Assembly (NCBI GenBank): GCA_001179505.1
Contig: CDMY01000182.1
Span: 68,290-132,289 of the forward strand
Direction of reading: 5' to 3'
DNA: 64,000 bases
Origin: Vitrella brassicaformis
Lineage: Eukaryota > Sar > Vitrellaceae
Positions within the stretch are counted from its first letter, which is position 1; each line of letters opens with the position of its first letter. The translations under genes and the position numbers were made by a program. Below are positions 13,661 through 25,919 of this stretch, one piece after another. The notes below the pieces were generated by a model, which did not search any database, was not told the DNA's origin, and was given only the letters and a program-made list of their open reading frames with translations.

Positions 13661-16600
13661 TTAGATGAGATGCAGGCACAGGCGTAGCGTACCCCATTCG
13701 AGGATGACCTTGATTGTACGCTCCTTCATTGAGGGACTCGCCCGCAGGGATTCCTGCACAGCTATCACACCCTGCGGACCTGCAGGAACACATGTGCCCA
13801 CCACACACACACAGACAGACAGACAGACCGATGGACAGGTATGCACACGGGCGTCTCTCTCCTCTGACCGATGAAGTTCCCCCCCAGGTTGAGGTAGGTG
13901 AGTGTGGGGTGGTGCCTGAGGCCGTCAGCCAGCGCACGGCCGCCACGCTTGCGGATCTTGTTGCCTGCATGCCACACACATACATCCCATGCACACGAAT
14001 CGATCAACCAATGCGCCCACATAAATGTGCCCACAGAGATAGAGAGCGGCGGCTTACTCCTGAGTGAGAGGTGCGTGAGCGATTTGTTTCTGCTGAGTGC
14101 CCTGCCGAGCGCCACGGCGCCGTCGTCGCCGATGACGTTGCTGCTCAGGTTGAGCACCCGCAGCGTCCGGTGGGCCGCTATCGCACGACCCAACACACCG
14201 GCAGCAAAGTCGTTCAACCAGTTGCCTGAAGACACACACATACATGTGCACACACGTGGGCAGACAGTCCTGCGCAATGCACATGTCTGTCGGTATGGTA
14301 TCGCTCGGCATGTGTGTATGAGTGCGTGCCTCTGAGGTAGAGTTCCTCAATGGTTGGGTGGTCAATCAGGAGCTGAGCCAGCAGGGCAACCGCCGTCAGG
14401 TCACCCCGGAGAGTGTGGTCCAGACGGTACACACGCGGGGGGCCAGTCGTCATGCGCCAGCGGCTGGGCACCAACTACTCACACAGACAGAGAAAGATGC
14501 ACACCTTGAGGGAAGTGACGAAGGTGGGTTGGCAAGTAGGTAGGTAGGTATATTGTACCGGTCCGACATGGAGGCGGTTGACAGTGGCGATGGACTGCGA
14601 TTGGGTGACGAGCATGGCCAGCATCGCGACGCCCTGGAAGCCCACCCAGCTTTCCTCATCTGACGGAGGGCCAACGAAACCCACAGCTGACACGGAACAG
14701 ACAAACACGCACATTCGATTCTCTGTCCCTCCATCTGTCCCTTTGTCTGCTTCCTCCATCCCTCCTCCCTCCCTCCCTCCCTGTCTGTCTGTCTGTCTGT
14801 GTCCGTACGTACGTACGTTTCGGTCTGAATCTGGCGTGTCTGATATGGCTGTTTGCAGCAATGGCCCCAACCAGCCGCCGCCACCCCTCAGAGGTCAAGT
14901 GCCGGACCACCGACTCGATGACCACCTCGCCCTCCCGCCAGTCCAGCACACAACTCCCCCGCACAACCTCACCTCCATCACCCCCATCGGGGGCCGCCTT
15001 GGCGGCCGTTGCGGCACCGGTGTCGTTGGTCTCATGATGCTCAGCCAGTTTGATGACCACCGTCCTTTCCTTTTCCCTCTTTCTGTCTTTTGCTGGGGGC
15101 GACAGCTGCTTTGGGGCTATGCCGACCCCGCGGCCGTCCTCTTGCTCTCCTTCTCCCGTTATCTCGTCATGGGCAACGGGTATGGCGAGCGTGGCTGGCG
15201 GCCCGATCTCCTCTGTGCCGAAGTCAATGCGGCCGCCTCGGTCGACATAACTGAGGGAATGAGTGCGTGTCGACACATGCATTTCATCTATGGGTGTACG
15301 AATCTCCTCACGTACGTCTCGAGGGCGCGGTCAATCCGGCGCATGGCGGCTGAAGACGTGGGCTGCTTTGTGGAGGGCTTCAGAGGCACCGCCGCTGCAC
15401 ACAGAGAGAGAATGAACACGGACATGTGCGTCCCCTTCTGTCTGTCTGTCTGTCTGTGGTTGTGGTTGTGTTGTGGTGTGCATACGCGTGGGGGGCTTCT
15501 CTGGTGTTGTGGTTGTGGTCGGCGGCTGTTGCTGCTGGTCCTGTCGTTGCTGTTGCTGTTGCTGAGCTGCTGGGGGGGACTCCAGCAACGCCTGCAGCAG
15601 CTCACGCGGGGGCTCTCCATACACGTGCCTGCAGAGGGCCACGGCGACACAACATGCAGACGTGACATGGCCCCCACCCACTTACAGCGATAGATACACT
15701 GACTGCCTGGCCGACTGACCTGAATGCCGCCCGCCACACTCGGTATTCCGAGGGGTAGCCAAAGATTCTCTTGGTGCGCCGACAGTAGAGGTGGAACACA
15801 CTCAGCTGGATCACAGAGAGCAGCAGGCCGCTCACGAGCGCCGCGTCGACGTCCGTCCTCTCCCTCGCAGGCAGCCATGTGGACCGTGCAGGTGAAAGAT
15901 CCACACCTAGGGCGCCCTCAGACATGTAGTCGTAGAGGCAAGTGACGACCAGCAGATAGACCTGGGCCAGCAGAACCACAGGCAGGCCGAGCCACGTGTA
16001 GGTCCCGATCCGCACAACCATGTACCCCTCGATCCTGCTCCACGTCCACTCGTGCACACGCGGCAGCGACGACAGCCACCACCACCCCCGGCTCATGCCC
16101 TGCCGCTCGCCGGTCTCTCTTTCGCCCCCACTGGTATCTCGTCCTGACTGTCTCATGGCTTTGGGGCTGTCAGACCTCTCGGCCTCCTCCCTGCAGAACC
16201 GAGATGTGCGTGTGGACGGCAGAATGGGCCGCGGGGGGTGCAGCACGCTCCGCCCAGGGTCGATCAGCTTGAGCTGCGGCGGTCTCCGGGCAGTCGATGA
16301 GCTTGAGCTGGGTTTGTCGTGTGAGAGTGGTGGAGAGTCGGGGGCGCTAGATGAACTCGCGTCGATGGGTGGAGGGGCGGGTTGCTGCGGCAGACGCTTC
16401 TGCCGGTGTTGGTGGGCGGCGCTGCGACCGCTCCGGACGGTGAGGGCGAGCAGGGACGCGTCGACAAGGGCCAGGGTGGGCGCCCCGAGGGTGAAGAAGA
16501 GGCACCCCTCACTCCACACATCTGCGATCAATAGACGGACAGACGGATGGGCAGACAGACGAGACACAGACAGACAGACAGACATCCGTCCATGAATTGT

Positions 16601-17064
16601 TCAGGTGTGGTTCGTCACTCCTTACTGATGGGGACACAGGCGCATGCGTCCCTTCTCATCTCGCTGACGATGGCCGCCCCGCCCACAAACAGCCCCGTCA
16701 GCCAGTAGGTCAGTATGACCACCAGGAACATCCCCAGCCCCCAAAGACGCACCTCCCACCCGCCCAGATTGTCCTCGGACGAGTGCCACCCCATCAACAC
16801 GCACGACAGCCACAGGTTGACTGCCAGGCTGACCAGGAAGACCGGCACCAGCCACAGCGACGGGTGGCGGCTTAGAAAACGCACAAATCGTCGGTGGCAC
16901 GATCGCTCGGCCTCTTGCTGCGACCGCACGGCGTGTGGGGGCTCGGTGAGTGGCGGGGGAGGCGGCCTGGCCCTTCTGGCTACCTTGGGCGAGGACGGGT
17001 GTGAGGTGTTGGCCACTTCGATGGCCGCGCGGAGAGCTGCCTTGGTTTTGTCTTTGTTGGACAA
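13661..17064 (-). CDS. Membrane protein with C-terminal leucine-rich repeats (ribonuclease-inhibitor type)
   Basis: It starts at 17064 (MSNKDKTKAALRAAI). A Pro-rich basic segment precedes two transmembrane helices (LWLVPVFLVSLAVNLWLSCV and LWGLGMFLVVILTYWLTGLF). The next exons carry more hydrophobic helices (TLALVDASLLALTV, IGTYTWLGLPVVLLAQVYLL, ALVSGLLLSVIQLSVFHLYC) separated by Ser/Pro/Gln-rich linkers. The C-terminal part contains RI-like repeats with the LxxLxLxxNxIxxxGxxxL pattern (LRVLNLSSNVIGDDGAVALG, GNKIRKRGGRALADGL, LTYLNLGGNFIG). This is a membrane-anchored LRR protein, possibly a receptor or scaffold. The ligand is unknown. Not every exon boundary in the linker region was fixed. 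Confidence 0.65.
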
Positions 17065-17740
17065 GGGCGTGGTGGGCCCGGCTGAGGTGGGCAGCTACAT
17101 TAAGGCACACCACACACACACACACACACAGGTATGCATCCACGAGGGATGGACCATCTGCCTTCTTTTCCTTGTCTGTTGTTGCTCGCGCACCTCTGGC
17201 GGCTCGGCTGAGTGAATGGCTGTGGAGACCACGACTCTCGCGCTGCACACAAGCCAGACAGACCGACAGAATGAGACAAAGACAGACAGATGACTGTGTG
17301 TGCTGTCGGAATATGTATGTGCTGTTGGAGCAACTGAGTGTGCCTTCCGGCTGTGAACTACTACCTCTGGGCAGGGCCGTGAGTCACAAGAGCTGCTTCT
17401 TCATCTCTCTCGACTGTTGGCTCAGAAACAGCCACACGGCAGCCTGCCATCACTGAATGAGACAATCAAAAGACACACAATCACACAAACGGGGGCCATT
17501 CACACCGGTGCACCATTGAGCTTACTCTCAGTGTTCAACCAACGCAGCAGCTGCCTGCTCTGTGAGTCTTCACAAAATGACACCGACTGACAGCATATAG
17601 ATCAAAACTACACTAGGGGACACACCACTCAAGCCTTTTCGCCGAACGATGCAGGCATCTCGGCCACGAGCTCGCAAAGTGATTGCGGCTGCTGATTCCT
17701 TCGCCGGTTGGCCATAGTTGACGAGTCTGCGTCGCACAAG

Positions 17741-18096
17741 ATGGTGAGTCGAACCACATAGCAGGTCCCACCTCGCTGCTGACACTATTGGTGTCTGTCT
17801 GCGGTGTGTTCTCGCCTGTGTGTTGCTCATTCCCAGGGTGAGACCGAGGCTCAGCGTCAGATCCAGCAGATGGTGAATTTCATTTTGAAGGAGGCCCGCG
17901 ACAAGGCCGACGAGATCGAGGCCAAAGCCCTCGAGGACTTCAACATCGAAAAACTCCGGATGATGCAGCAGCAAAAGGAAAAGATACGCGACGAGTACCA
18001 GCGAAAGTCCAAACAGCTCGAGGTCCAACGCGCCATGTGAGCCGCCACCACCGACACTGCCCTGAGACGAGGAGAGGAGAGGACACCTGTCGTCAC

Positions 18097-18129
<33 letters not shown>

Positions 18130-19349
18130 TTGCAGTGCTCGCTCGACGGCGGTCAACAAGGCGAGGGTCAAGAAGATGGAGGAACGGTCGCTGGTACGCA
18201 ACACATCGTTGCCTCCACTTGTCTGTGGCGATCTGACGTGTATCATATGGCATGGCATGGGATGGCGCGCGTCCTGTTTGTGTGTCAGATGGTGGACAAG
18301 GTGAGGGATTTGGCTTTGAAGGAGCTGGCGAATCTGTCTGCCGACAGCTCCAAAACACAGGCGTACCGCAACCTCCTCGTCGACCTCACCGTGCAGGTCG
18401 GTGGGTGGGTTGCCTTATGGGATGGGATGGGATGGGCTGTGTTGTTGTGTGTTGTGTGTTGTGTGTAGGGTTTGTTGCGGCTGCTGGAGGATCATGTGGT
18501 GGTGCGGTGCCGCGAGTGCGACAAAGGACTGTTCGACACCGGACTCATCAAATCGGTCATGACTGACAGACAGACAGGCGGGGGAGAGAGAGACAGAGAG
18601 AGAGAGATGTTGTGCGTTGTGTGTGTTGTGTGTGTATGTGTGACAGGCGTGTACCAAGTATGCCCAGATCATCAAAGATGAGACGGGCGCCGACAAGTCC
18701 GTCCACATCGAAGTCGACAAACAAACTGTACCACACACACCACACACACACACACACACAGGCATACAAACACATAGGACCGCATAGGCATAGCACCAAC
18801 ACAGACAGACAGACAGACAGACATTCATCCACACTTGGTGCAGACGCATCCATCCATCGCGTCACATCACGTTGACACATGACTCTCTGTCTCTCTGTGC
18901 CCATGTATGTATGCGTCTGGTGTGTCAGTTTTTGCCGCCGCCCCCTCGGCCCGGCTATGAGGGCAAAACATGGTGGGTGGGTGGGTGGGTGGGCATTGTG
19001 CTGTGGACAGACACACTAATGATGCTGCTGTGTTGTGTGTGTGTGTTGATTGTCTGCGTGCAGCTCTGGCGGTGTAATTCTGTTGGCGCACGACAGCAAG
19101 ATCACATGCGACAACACTCTGGTCAGTCAGCCAATGGAATGCTTTCACTTGCTGAGATCCATCCGTCCATCCATTCATTCGTTCATTCATTCATTCGTTT
19201 ATTCAGGACACGCGCCTGTCGCTCGTGGTGGAAGAGTGCAAGGTACTCGACACACTTCTGCATGCCGCTCACTTCCCCTGGTGCGCTGTGGTGTGGTGTG
19301 GTGGTGTTTGCAGCCTCAGATCCGCGAGACCCTCTTCCCGCAATCATAG
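17741..19349 (+). CDS. V-type proton ATPase subunit E
   Basis: Subunit E forms the peripheral stalk (with G) that links the V1 motor to the Vo sector in acidic-organelle membranes. Ten exons: 17741-17743, 17837-18036, 18136-18193, 18289-18396, 18469-18555, 18647-18727, 18929-18972, 19064-19121, 19207-19242 and 19314-19349. They total 711 nt (236 aa), close to the family length. The N-terminus GETEAQRQIQQMVNFILKEA is a long coiled coil typical of the family. The C-terminal domain includes SGGVILLAHDSKITCDNTLD and ends in PQIRETLFPQS. The first coding exon consists of the ATG alone, followed directly by GTGAGT. Confidence 0.93.
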
Positions 19350-20322
19350 TGACGACGGATGGATGGATGGATGTAGGACAGCACAGCACAGGGAGGGAAA
19401 GGGATGTGATGTGAGGTGTGCCTGCATGAACGAAAGTGGATGGGGCTGACCCGTTCGCTCACTCATTCTCTCACTCACTCAGTCGTTGGCCTTTCTGCAA
19501 TGGCCGGATGCGCGTCTGTTTTGGTGCCTGTACATGATTGAGTGAACGACTTGCGGACGTTCAGACAGACACATAGGATGGATGGATAGATTTATGTTTT
19601 CAATGCGGTTCTGCTCGATCCCCCCTGATCTGATATCTCAAACTTCTCTCCTTCCCCCTCAGTCCGTACGTTCCACGCAGACACACCCGAACACCGACAC
19701 CACACATATATCGTCAGAAAACCATACGTGTACCGGAGGATTTGTGACTCTCTGTGTGTGTCTTATGAATGCAGAGCTGGGCGAGGGGTGTGGCCTGTGG
19801 TCCCCTTTAGCGATGAGTACGGGGTATTGAGAGACTACCAAACGAACGTCTACCGTCGACCCGTCCACACAGTTATCTCAGCGCCGAGTGGACGTACCGG
19901 GGTGATTTGGGCACCAACATGACGGGGAGGAGATGGACCACAGGCACGCACGGTGGTATGTAGTGACTGACGTTCTTTGTGACCTCTGTGTGATGGTGGG
20001 TTGGTGTCATGGATACAGACAGACAGGCAGTGAGGTAATGTATGGCCGGATTGCGCCAAGACAAGGGGAGACAGGGAGAGACCTTGTCTGTCGATTTGCG
20101 GTGTTGTTCACAAGGCAACGGAGGCCCTGGGTGCCTGTGGTTGCTCGTGGATGGATGTCGATTCTGTACTTAGCCACACACAGAGATGCACACATTTGCC
20201 CGCCCATGCCATGCGTGTGTTTCTCGGCGTTCAGTGCACCAACGAGGGTGATTTGAGTGTGAAGATGACGGCAGGTAGCTTGCTTATTGACACGTACCGC
20301 CATGACGCTCTTTTGCGGACAG
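19350..20322. other. Spacer, no gene seen
   Basis: Scattered CA/TG and GACA repeats. Only short ORFs occur, with repeat-like translations. Confidence 0.5.
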
Positions 20323-20498
20323 ACAGACTCCCGGTTCTCTCTTCTCTCCGTACATCCAGTGTGTGCCACGGACACGCCAACCAATGCATTGAATTAGCAT
20401 ATCCTACGCACGGTAAGGTTGTGGATGAGCACGTCAGCCACCGACACACCCATCTGCAATGGGAAAAGCCCTCGTGAGGGATCGTGGATCTCGTCTGA
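20323..20498 (+). repeat. 176-bp duplicated segment, copy A (upstream of the NYN gene)
   Basis: Nearly identical to 23708-23883 in the same orientation; I count about four mismatches by eye and no indel. It ends about 140 bp before the ATG of the NYN gene. It probably carries a promoter or 5' UTR element. Confidence 0.85.
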
Positions 20499-20638
20499 CC
20501 TCGCAAAAGTGGCGACTCCAGTCTCGCCAGCCGACCTCTGAGTCCACTGCACGGTCGTTGACGGTCGTTGATTCCGAAACGCTTGCCGGGTTTCTGCCTG
20601 GGATCTGTCGTTGGTCGTGGAAGCGGTGATAAGCGTCG

Positions 20639-23356
20639 ATGAGTGAAGAAGCATGTACGCCATTCGTTACTTGTGTGCGCTGCGTTTGTCTTGGCAATGA
20701 GTGGCCTTGTACTGTACCTGCAGACGCTCGTGTGGATGTCAATGATGCATCTGGCAAAGCAACAACTCAGCAAGCGAACCAGCCGCAGCCGCAGCAGCAG
20801 CAGCAGGTAACAAATCGATGCTGCATCACCCGTCAGAACCCCTCCAGCCGTCTTCAATGGACTCTCTGTCCCTGAATTGTCACGCAGCTCTTCCTTCTGA
20901 GTCGTACGATCAAGGAGCTGATAGCGACAGCGATGCCGAATACGGTGAGGGAGAGGCTCTGCAATGCACTCCGTTTCTCGTGTCGTGCTGGTTGTCCCTC
21001 CCTTGTCGTATCCCTTTCAGTAACCATCAATCTGTCGGAGCAAATCAGGTCAGCGTTGATCAGGGACTTCCGCCACGAGGAGTATCTTGAGCGGTATCTT
21101 GAGTGGAAGACGCGCGAGCAGCTTATCGAGATCAAAAGCACTGTGGCTGTCCAGTTCGTCGAGACCGGAGAAGCTTATTCCAACTCCGCCCTGTCGCTCA
21201 AGATGGACCGGGACGCGATGAGAGAACACGTGATCGAGCACTTTAGGGTATGCTTTCCACACAGATCCATAGAGCCATGATCGACAGCCGTTCAGTCACA
21301 CTCACCGCTCTCCACTTCTCTCAGAGAAACTTCGGCAACGTCGCCGAGTGCAAGATTGTGACAACAGGTGAGAGCTGGCTACGGTGGGTGCAAGTTGGCG
21401 TGTAGTGTTCTTCCGTTTAGCTGACGGCAAGGCGTGTCATGCCTTCGTCAAGTTCGAGCGCGAGGAGGACTTCAAGCACGCCGTTGAGTGGGAGGGGGAC
21501 CTGCAGATACTGTCATACAGTGGAATGCCAACGGATGTGTATAATCCGGTGCCTTTTCGAGAGGTGCGTTGGCCTTCACAAGCACCCAAAGTAGATCGAC
21601 CATTCCTTCTCTTGTCTGTGTTTGCCCTTCCGGTAGGATGGCGATGAGGAATTGTTCACCGAAGAGGAGATGGAGCTGCTGTTCAACCATGACGAGCCGC
21701 GAACCATTCGCATCCGCGTGCGGCGGACTTCCAAGCTCCAGTGCGCTCTCATTGTCGATGGATCAAACGTCATCCAAAGCTACATGAGTCAGTTCGGCTG
21801 CCACTCAGTCATGCCCTACGTCACCTTCGAGCGTCTTATCGATCGTGTTGGTGACCACTTTGAGGCTCACACGGGGAAGAGGATCGAAGTGCTCGCCGAC
21901 CACTCGGTCTTCATCGACACGGAACCGGCCGTGCTTTACGAGGCGTTCATGAAGAAGCGTGCTCTGGATGCTGAGAGTGGCAACGGCGACCGTCAGCAGA
22001 GCCAGCCTGCGATCGAAGCACCGCTCCAGACAGCAAGTCAAGGGCCACCAACGGAGGAGCTAGCGGATCAAGCGGTCGCCGCAGACCGACCAGAGAATCA
22101 GCAGGCGGGGGAAGAGGGCAGCGAGCAAGGACATGGGGAGGGTCAAGAGGGGGGAGTAGAAGAGGACGTTGCCGAGCCAGCACGTCAAGAGTCCCCCGAG
22201 GCACGAGCCCTGAGAGAGAAGGAGGAGAAGGAGCGCCTTCATGAGCTGCTGGCAAGACCTGAAGGCAGCTGCGTCGGCGACATGGCCCAAGGGGGGCTGC
22301 TCAAGAAATACTGCTTCAGAGTCAAGACTGTGAAGATGAAGCCCCTGAGGGCGTTCTGCCACATGTGCGACGAGTATCGCCCTCAGATGCGCAAGAATGG
22401 GCTGCCATTCCTGCAGCAGCGGGGTGCCGACTGTGCGATCGGCATCGCAATGACCGATGCAGCTGCCAGTGATCAGGTTGATGCTGTCATTCTCTTTAGC
22501 GGTCAGCAGAGTAGAGTAGAGGAGCGACATCTAATGTGTGTGTGACGTGTGCGACATGCTTGCAGGAGATGGGGATTTCGTTGAAGTAAAGGCAGCCACC
22601 GCACGCTTAATATTGACAAATCCATGGATGTTGTCCTTGTGAGGCTGCAGGCTCTTGAATCATCTGACAGTCAGGAGTCTCGAAAGAGCAAACTGAAGTA
22701 CGTGGCGGCGTTTCGCAAGTCGCTCCAGTAAGCGCAAGAGCAACACACAGGTACCGACGAATGCACTCATGCGTCACCGTTGCCGTGCTCTGCAGCCGTG
22801 AGATGCAAACTTACGCCCACAATGTGTGCGTGATTGGGGAAGAAGACGACTGGCTGCATCCTTTGCAGGCACCCAACTCAACAGCAGTAGGTGGCCGAGC
22901 CTCTTCAGCAGCTGCAGCCGCAGCTACCGCAGCGGCAGCACCAGCGGAATCCCCAGGAGCCGCAAGACGGGCGACACAGCAAAGACGCTGTGGACAGAGC
23001 AGAAGAGCAACACCTGAAGCGACACCAGCTGCGGCCTCAGCTGCTGATCGTGGACAAGGCAGGCCACCCACGTCGATTGCAGCCACTGAAAGCGAATCCA
23101 CTGCCGCCTCTCTCTTTCCACACCTCGCACCTAGCGCGCCCGTCTTACTAAGGCTCGAACCACGACACCCTCAGCGGCCTATGAGGACTGGGTGGATAGA
23201 GAGAGGCAACAACGGCGAGCTGCACTGCGCTTACCAATGAATGATTATGAAGCCTACCAGAAGTTCGAGCATGATCTGGCTTGGGCGGAGCGGCGAGGGG
23301 CTGCTGTAGGCGAAGATGATGACAGCGATGACGACGAGGACGAGGAGTATGATTGA
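20639..23356 (+). CDS. RRM-like plus NYN (PIN-like) domain protein, putative RNA-binding nuclease
   Basis: A 16-nt first exon (MSEEA, 20639-20654) joins in frame to 20724-20806, which ends in a Gln/Pro tract. The middle contains NLSEQIRSALIRDFRHEEYL and an RRM-like stretch (HFRRNFGNVAECKIV ... GKACHAFVKFEREEDFKHAV). The NYN core starts at ALIVDGSNVIQSYM (about 21750). It is interrupted by a Glu/Gln-rich linker and resumes with GADCAIGIAMTDAAASDQVD. It continues across an intron into FSGDGDFVE and NVCVIGEEDDW. The DG(S/N)N and SGDGDF motifs are the acidic, metal-binding signatures of NYN/LabA-type domains. The C-terminus is acidic (GEDDDSDDDEDEEYD*, ending at 23356). RNA binding or cleavage is inferred from the domains. 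Exon structure at 20888-21062 and 22865-23175 is not settled; the latter stretch is low-complexity and needs frame changes. Confidence 0.65.
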
Positions 23357-23552
23357 ACGTGGTGGGGATGAGGCCGATGTGTGTGGGCCATATTGTGATC
23401 AGGAATGGGTCGTTGGCGTTGGCTATTTTGCGTTGTCTGAGCAGTTGAATGTGACCACTTTTTTCTGAGTAATTGGATATATGGCGTTCCCCCATAGCCG
23501 GCGGTCAGTCAAGAGAGGTCCAATGTGTGCGTTCAATATGTGTGTGGCCTCT

Positions 23553-23655
23553 CCAGGGCCAGCCCTACAGTTACAAGGCCAGCCTTCTAACTGTAAGGCT
23601 GGCCTTCTGACTGCAGGGCTGAACATGCCGACCTCCCGGTCGCAGGGCCAGCTTT
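23553..23655. repeat. Inverted repeat cluster built on AAGGCCAGCC/GGCTGGCCTT
   Basis: AAGGCCAGCC and its reverse complement GGCTGGCCTT lie 12 bases apart, with further GGCCAGC/GCAGGGCTG units beside them. The transcript could form a strong hairpin. It lies between the NYN gene end and the duplicated segment copy B. Confidence 0.75.
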
Positions 23656-23707
23656 GGCGTACAAGTCGCGCCTAGTGGTATACAAGGAGAGCATGGCGAA
23701 CATACAG

Positions 23708-23883
23708 ACAGACGCCCGGTTCTCTCTTCTCTCCGTACATCCAGTGTGTGCCACGGACAGGCCAACCAATGCATTGAATTAGCATATCCTACGCACGGTA
23801 AGGGTGTGGATGAGCACGTCAGCCACCGACACACCCATCTGCAATGGGAAAAGCCCTCGTGAGGGATCGTGGATCTCGCCTGA
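23708..23883 (+). repeat. 176-bp duplicated segment, copy B (upstream of the PRMT gene)
   Basis: Partner of 20323-20498 with a constant offset of 3385 bp. It ends 60 bp before the PRMT ATG at 23943. Confidence 0.85.
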
Positions 23884-23942
23884 GATCAGCTCGCAAGATG
23901 CGAGAGAGAAGAAAAGAATAAGGGGCCGACTTGATCAATCAG

Positions 23943-25263
23943 ATGGATGAATCGATGGACGAGTACCTGACGTCCTATGAGGACATCGACGTGCACGCAC
24001 TCATGCTGAAGGACCTGCCGCGGACCCGCGCGTACTGTGATGCCATTCAGCAGTGCGCCGGCCTCCTTGAGGGCAAAACGGTGCTCGACGTGGGGGCCGG
24101 CAGCGGCATTCTCTCTCTGTTTGCCGCCCGTGCCGGAGCCAGGCGTGTGTATGCCGTGGAGGCAAGCAACATGGCCCACATAGCCAAGGAGATCGTGGCT
24201 GCCAACGGTCTGGGCGACGTGGTGGAGGTGATCCATACCGCAGTGGAGGATGTCACTTTGCCCGTCGATGCAGTGGATGTCATTGTGTCCGGTGAGGCAG
24301 TGCACTGAGCCACAGACACAAACACACGGACGGCTTGGGAGGCAAGATCACATGAGTGCAGGCAGGCCATCCATGATCCATCCATCCCGTGGTGTTGGTC
24401 GTTGTTGGGGTGATGGATCGTACTTTCAGAGTGGATGGGGTTCTATCTGCTGCATGAGTCGATGCTCGACTCCGTCATCTATGCCCGAGATCGATGGCTC
24501 AGACCGGGCGGCCTGATGCTTCCCTCGTCGGCCCGCCTACACATCGCCATGTGTGACCTCTCCGACTACTGGCGAGAAGAGTTTGAGTGGACGAGAGATT
24601 TCTTTGGCTTTGATATGACGCCTTTGGTGCCCCATCTGAAGGAGCGCCGCTTCCGTGAGCCGTTGATCATGTCTGTGGACGAGCGGTGTGTGTGGCGCGA
24701 GAGTGCGGCGACGGTGCTGCAGCTGGACATGAGCAAGTGCTCTGCAAGTGAGCTGGAGGCCTTCCAGGTCGAGAGCAGGTTGACTGTGTGTCCTGGCGGC
24801 AATAATGAGGCCAGGAAGGTGCACGGCTTCCTGCTGTGGTTTGACGTGGGCTTCCCGTCAGTGTCTGACAAAGAGCAGCCCGTTGTGTTGTCCACTGCCC
24901 CGTGGCAGCCGCAGACTCACTGGAAACAGGCACGTTGGGTGAGGGGGTGGGGGGCGGGGGATAGCAAGCAGGAGTGATGCATGGCATGCACTGGCAGTCA
25001 GTCATTGCATCCTCTCTTGCTGTCTGTCTGGCTGTTTGGCTGTCTGGCTGTCTGTGTGTCAGGTGGTGATTCCCTTGCCTGAGCCAATGTCGGTGTGTGA
25101 GATGGTTGCGGACGAGAGGGCAGGCGAGGGCGGCGCTTCGTGTGGCGCTGCTGGTGTGCGTGTGTCGAGTGCGCTGCGGTTTGTGCGTGAGGGGGGCTCG
25201 CGGAACTATACCCTCGACCTCGAGATCACCGATGTGCAGGTGGTCAAGGGCACCGGGGAGTGA
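23943..25263 (+). CDS. Class I protein arginine N-methyltransferase (PRMT1/PRMT6-like)
   Basis: It transfers methyl groups from S-adenosylmethionine to arginines of histones and RNA-binding proteins. Exons 23943-24291, 24430-24938 and 25063-25263 total 1059 nt (352 aa), a normal length. SAM-binding motif I is VLDVGAGSGILSLFAARAGA, followed by the acidic post-I residue in VYAVEASN. The double-E loop is SEWMGFYLLHESM, split across the first intron. The THW loop appears as THWKQ. The N-terminal YLTSYEDIDVHALMLKD matches the YF.SY....IH..ML.D start of class I enzymes. The second intron is GT-AG if the exon ends after HWKQARW; a GC-AG reading right after HWKQ is also possible. An ATG at 23943 or an upstream exon ending in CAG are both possible starts. 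Confidence 0.92.
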
Positions 25264-25919
25264 ACGATTGGCATAGAGGGGTGTGGGTGCGTGGGTGCCT
25301 TGTCGGTCGATCGGTGTGCGACTGACATTGACCTTTAAGAGTATTAATTTGTGTCGTCGATCTCGTGTACGCATCACACACATCAGTGAGTGAGTCATGG
25401 ACACGGACATGGACCACCTGCTGTCTCTCTCTGTGTGACCTAATGAGCTACCTACCGATGGATGGATGCACCAGAAAGCACTACCTACCTCTGTCCATGT
25501 GTACCCACCCACCTGTCTGTCTGTCTGTCTGTCTGTCTGTGTGGCCAGTCTTCATTCATCATGACCAACTGAAATAAACTTGTGCTGTCCACCCATCCGT
25601 TCTTCGGTCTGTCTTTCTTTACCCCCCGCGCGTATGCCTGGCGTCTCTGTGCCTTCCCATACGTGTAGGCAGCCATGGCCGACCAGCCAGCCACTGCTGC
25701 CCACGTAACACAGGAAGTCGGCGACACGTCAGGTTCGCGCATCCGCCCAGAAAATGGGTGGTCATTACACACACGACTGCAGGCGAAACGGGTCAGAGTC
25801 TGTGAAAGGAATGGATGCATGCTGCCGTCTGTCCGTCCGTCCCCACGCACCACCACCCCCACACAGCCCACCACCCCCATGACAGGAGTAAGCTAATCTA
25901 GTCACTTCCATGGCTTGAT
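25264..25919. other. Convergent spacer between PRMT and NASP
   Basis: No gene seen. Contains (TGTC)n near 25515-25545 and GGAT units. Confidence 0.5.
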
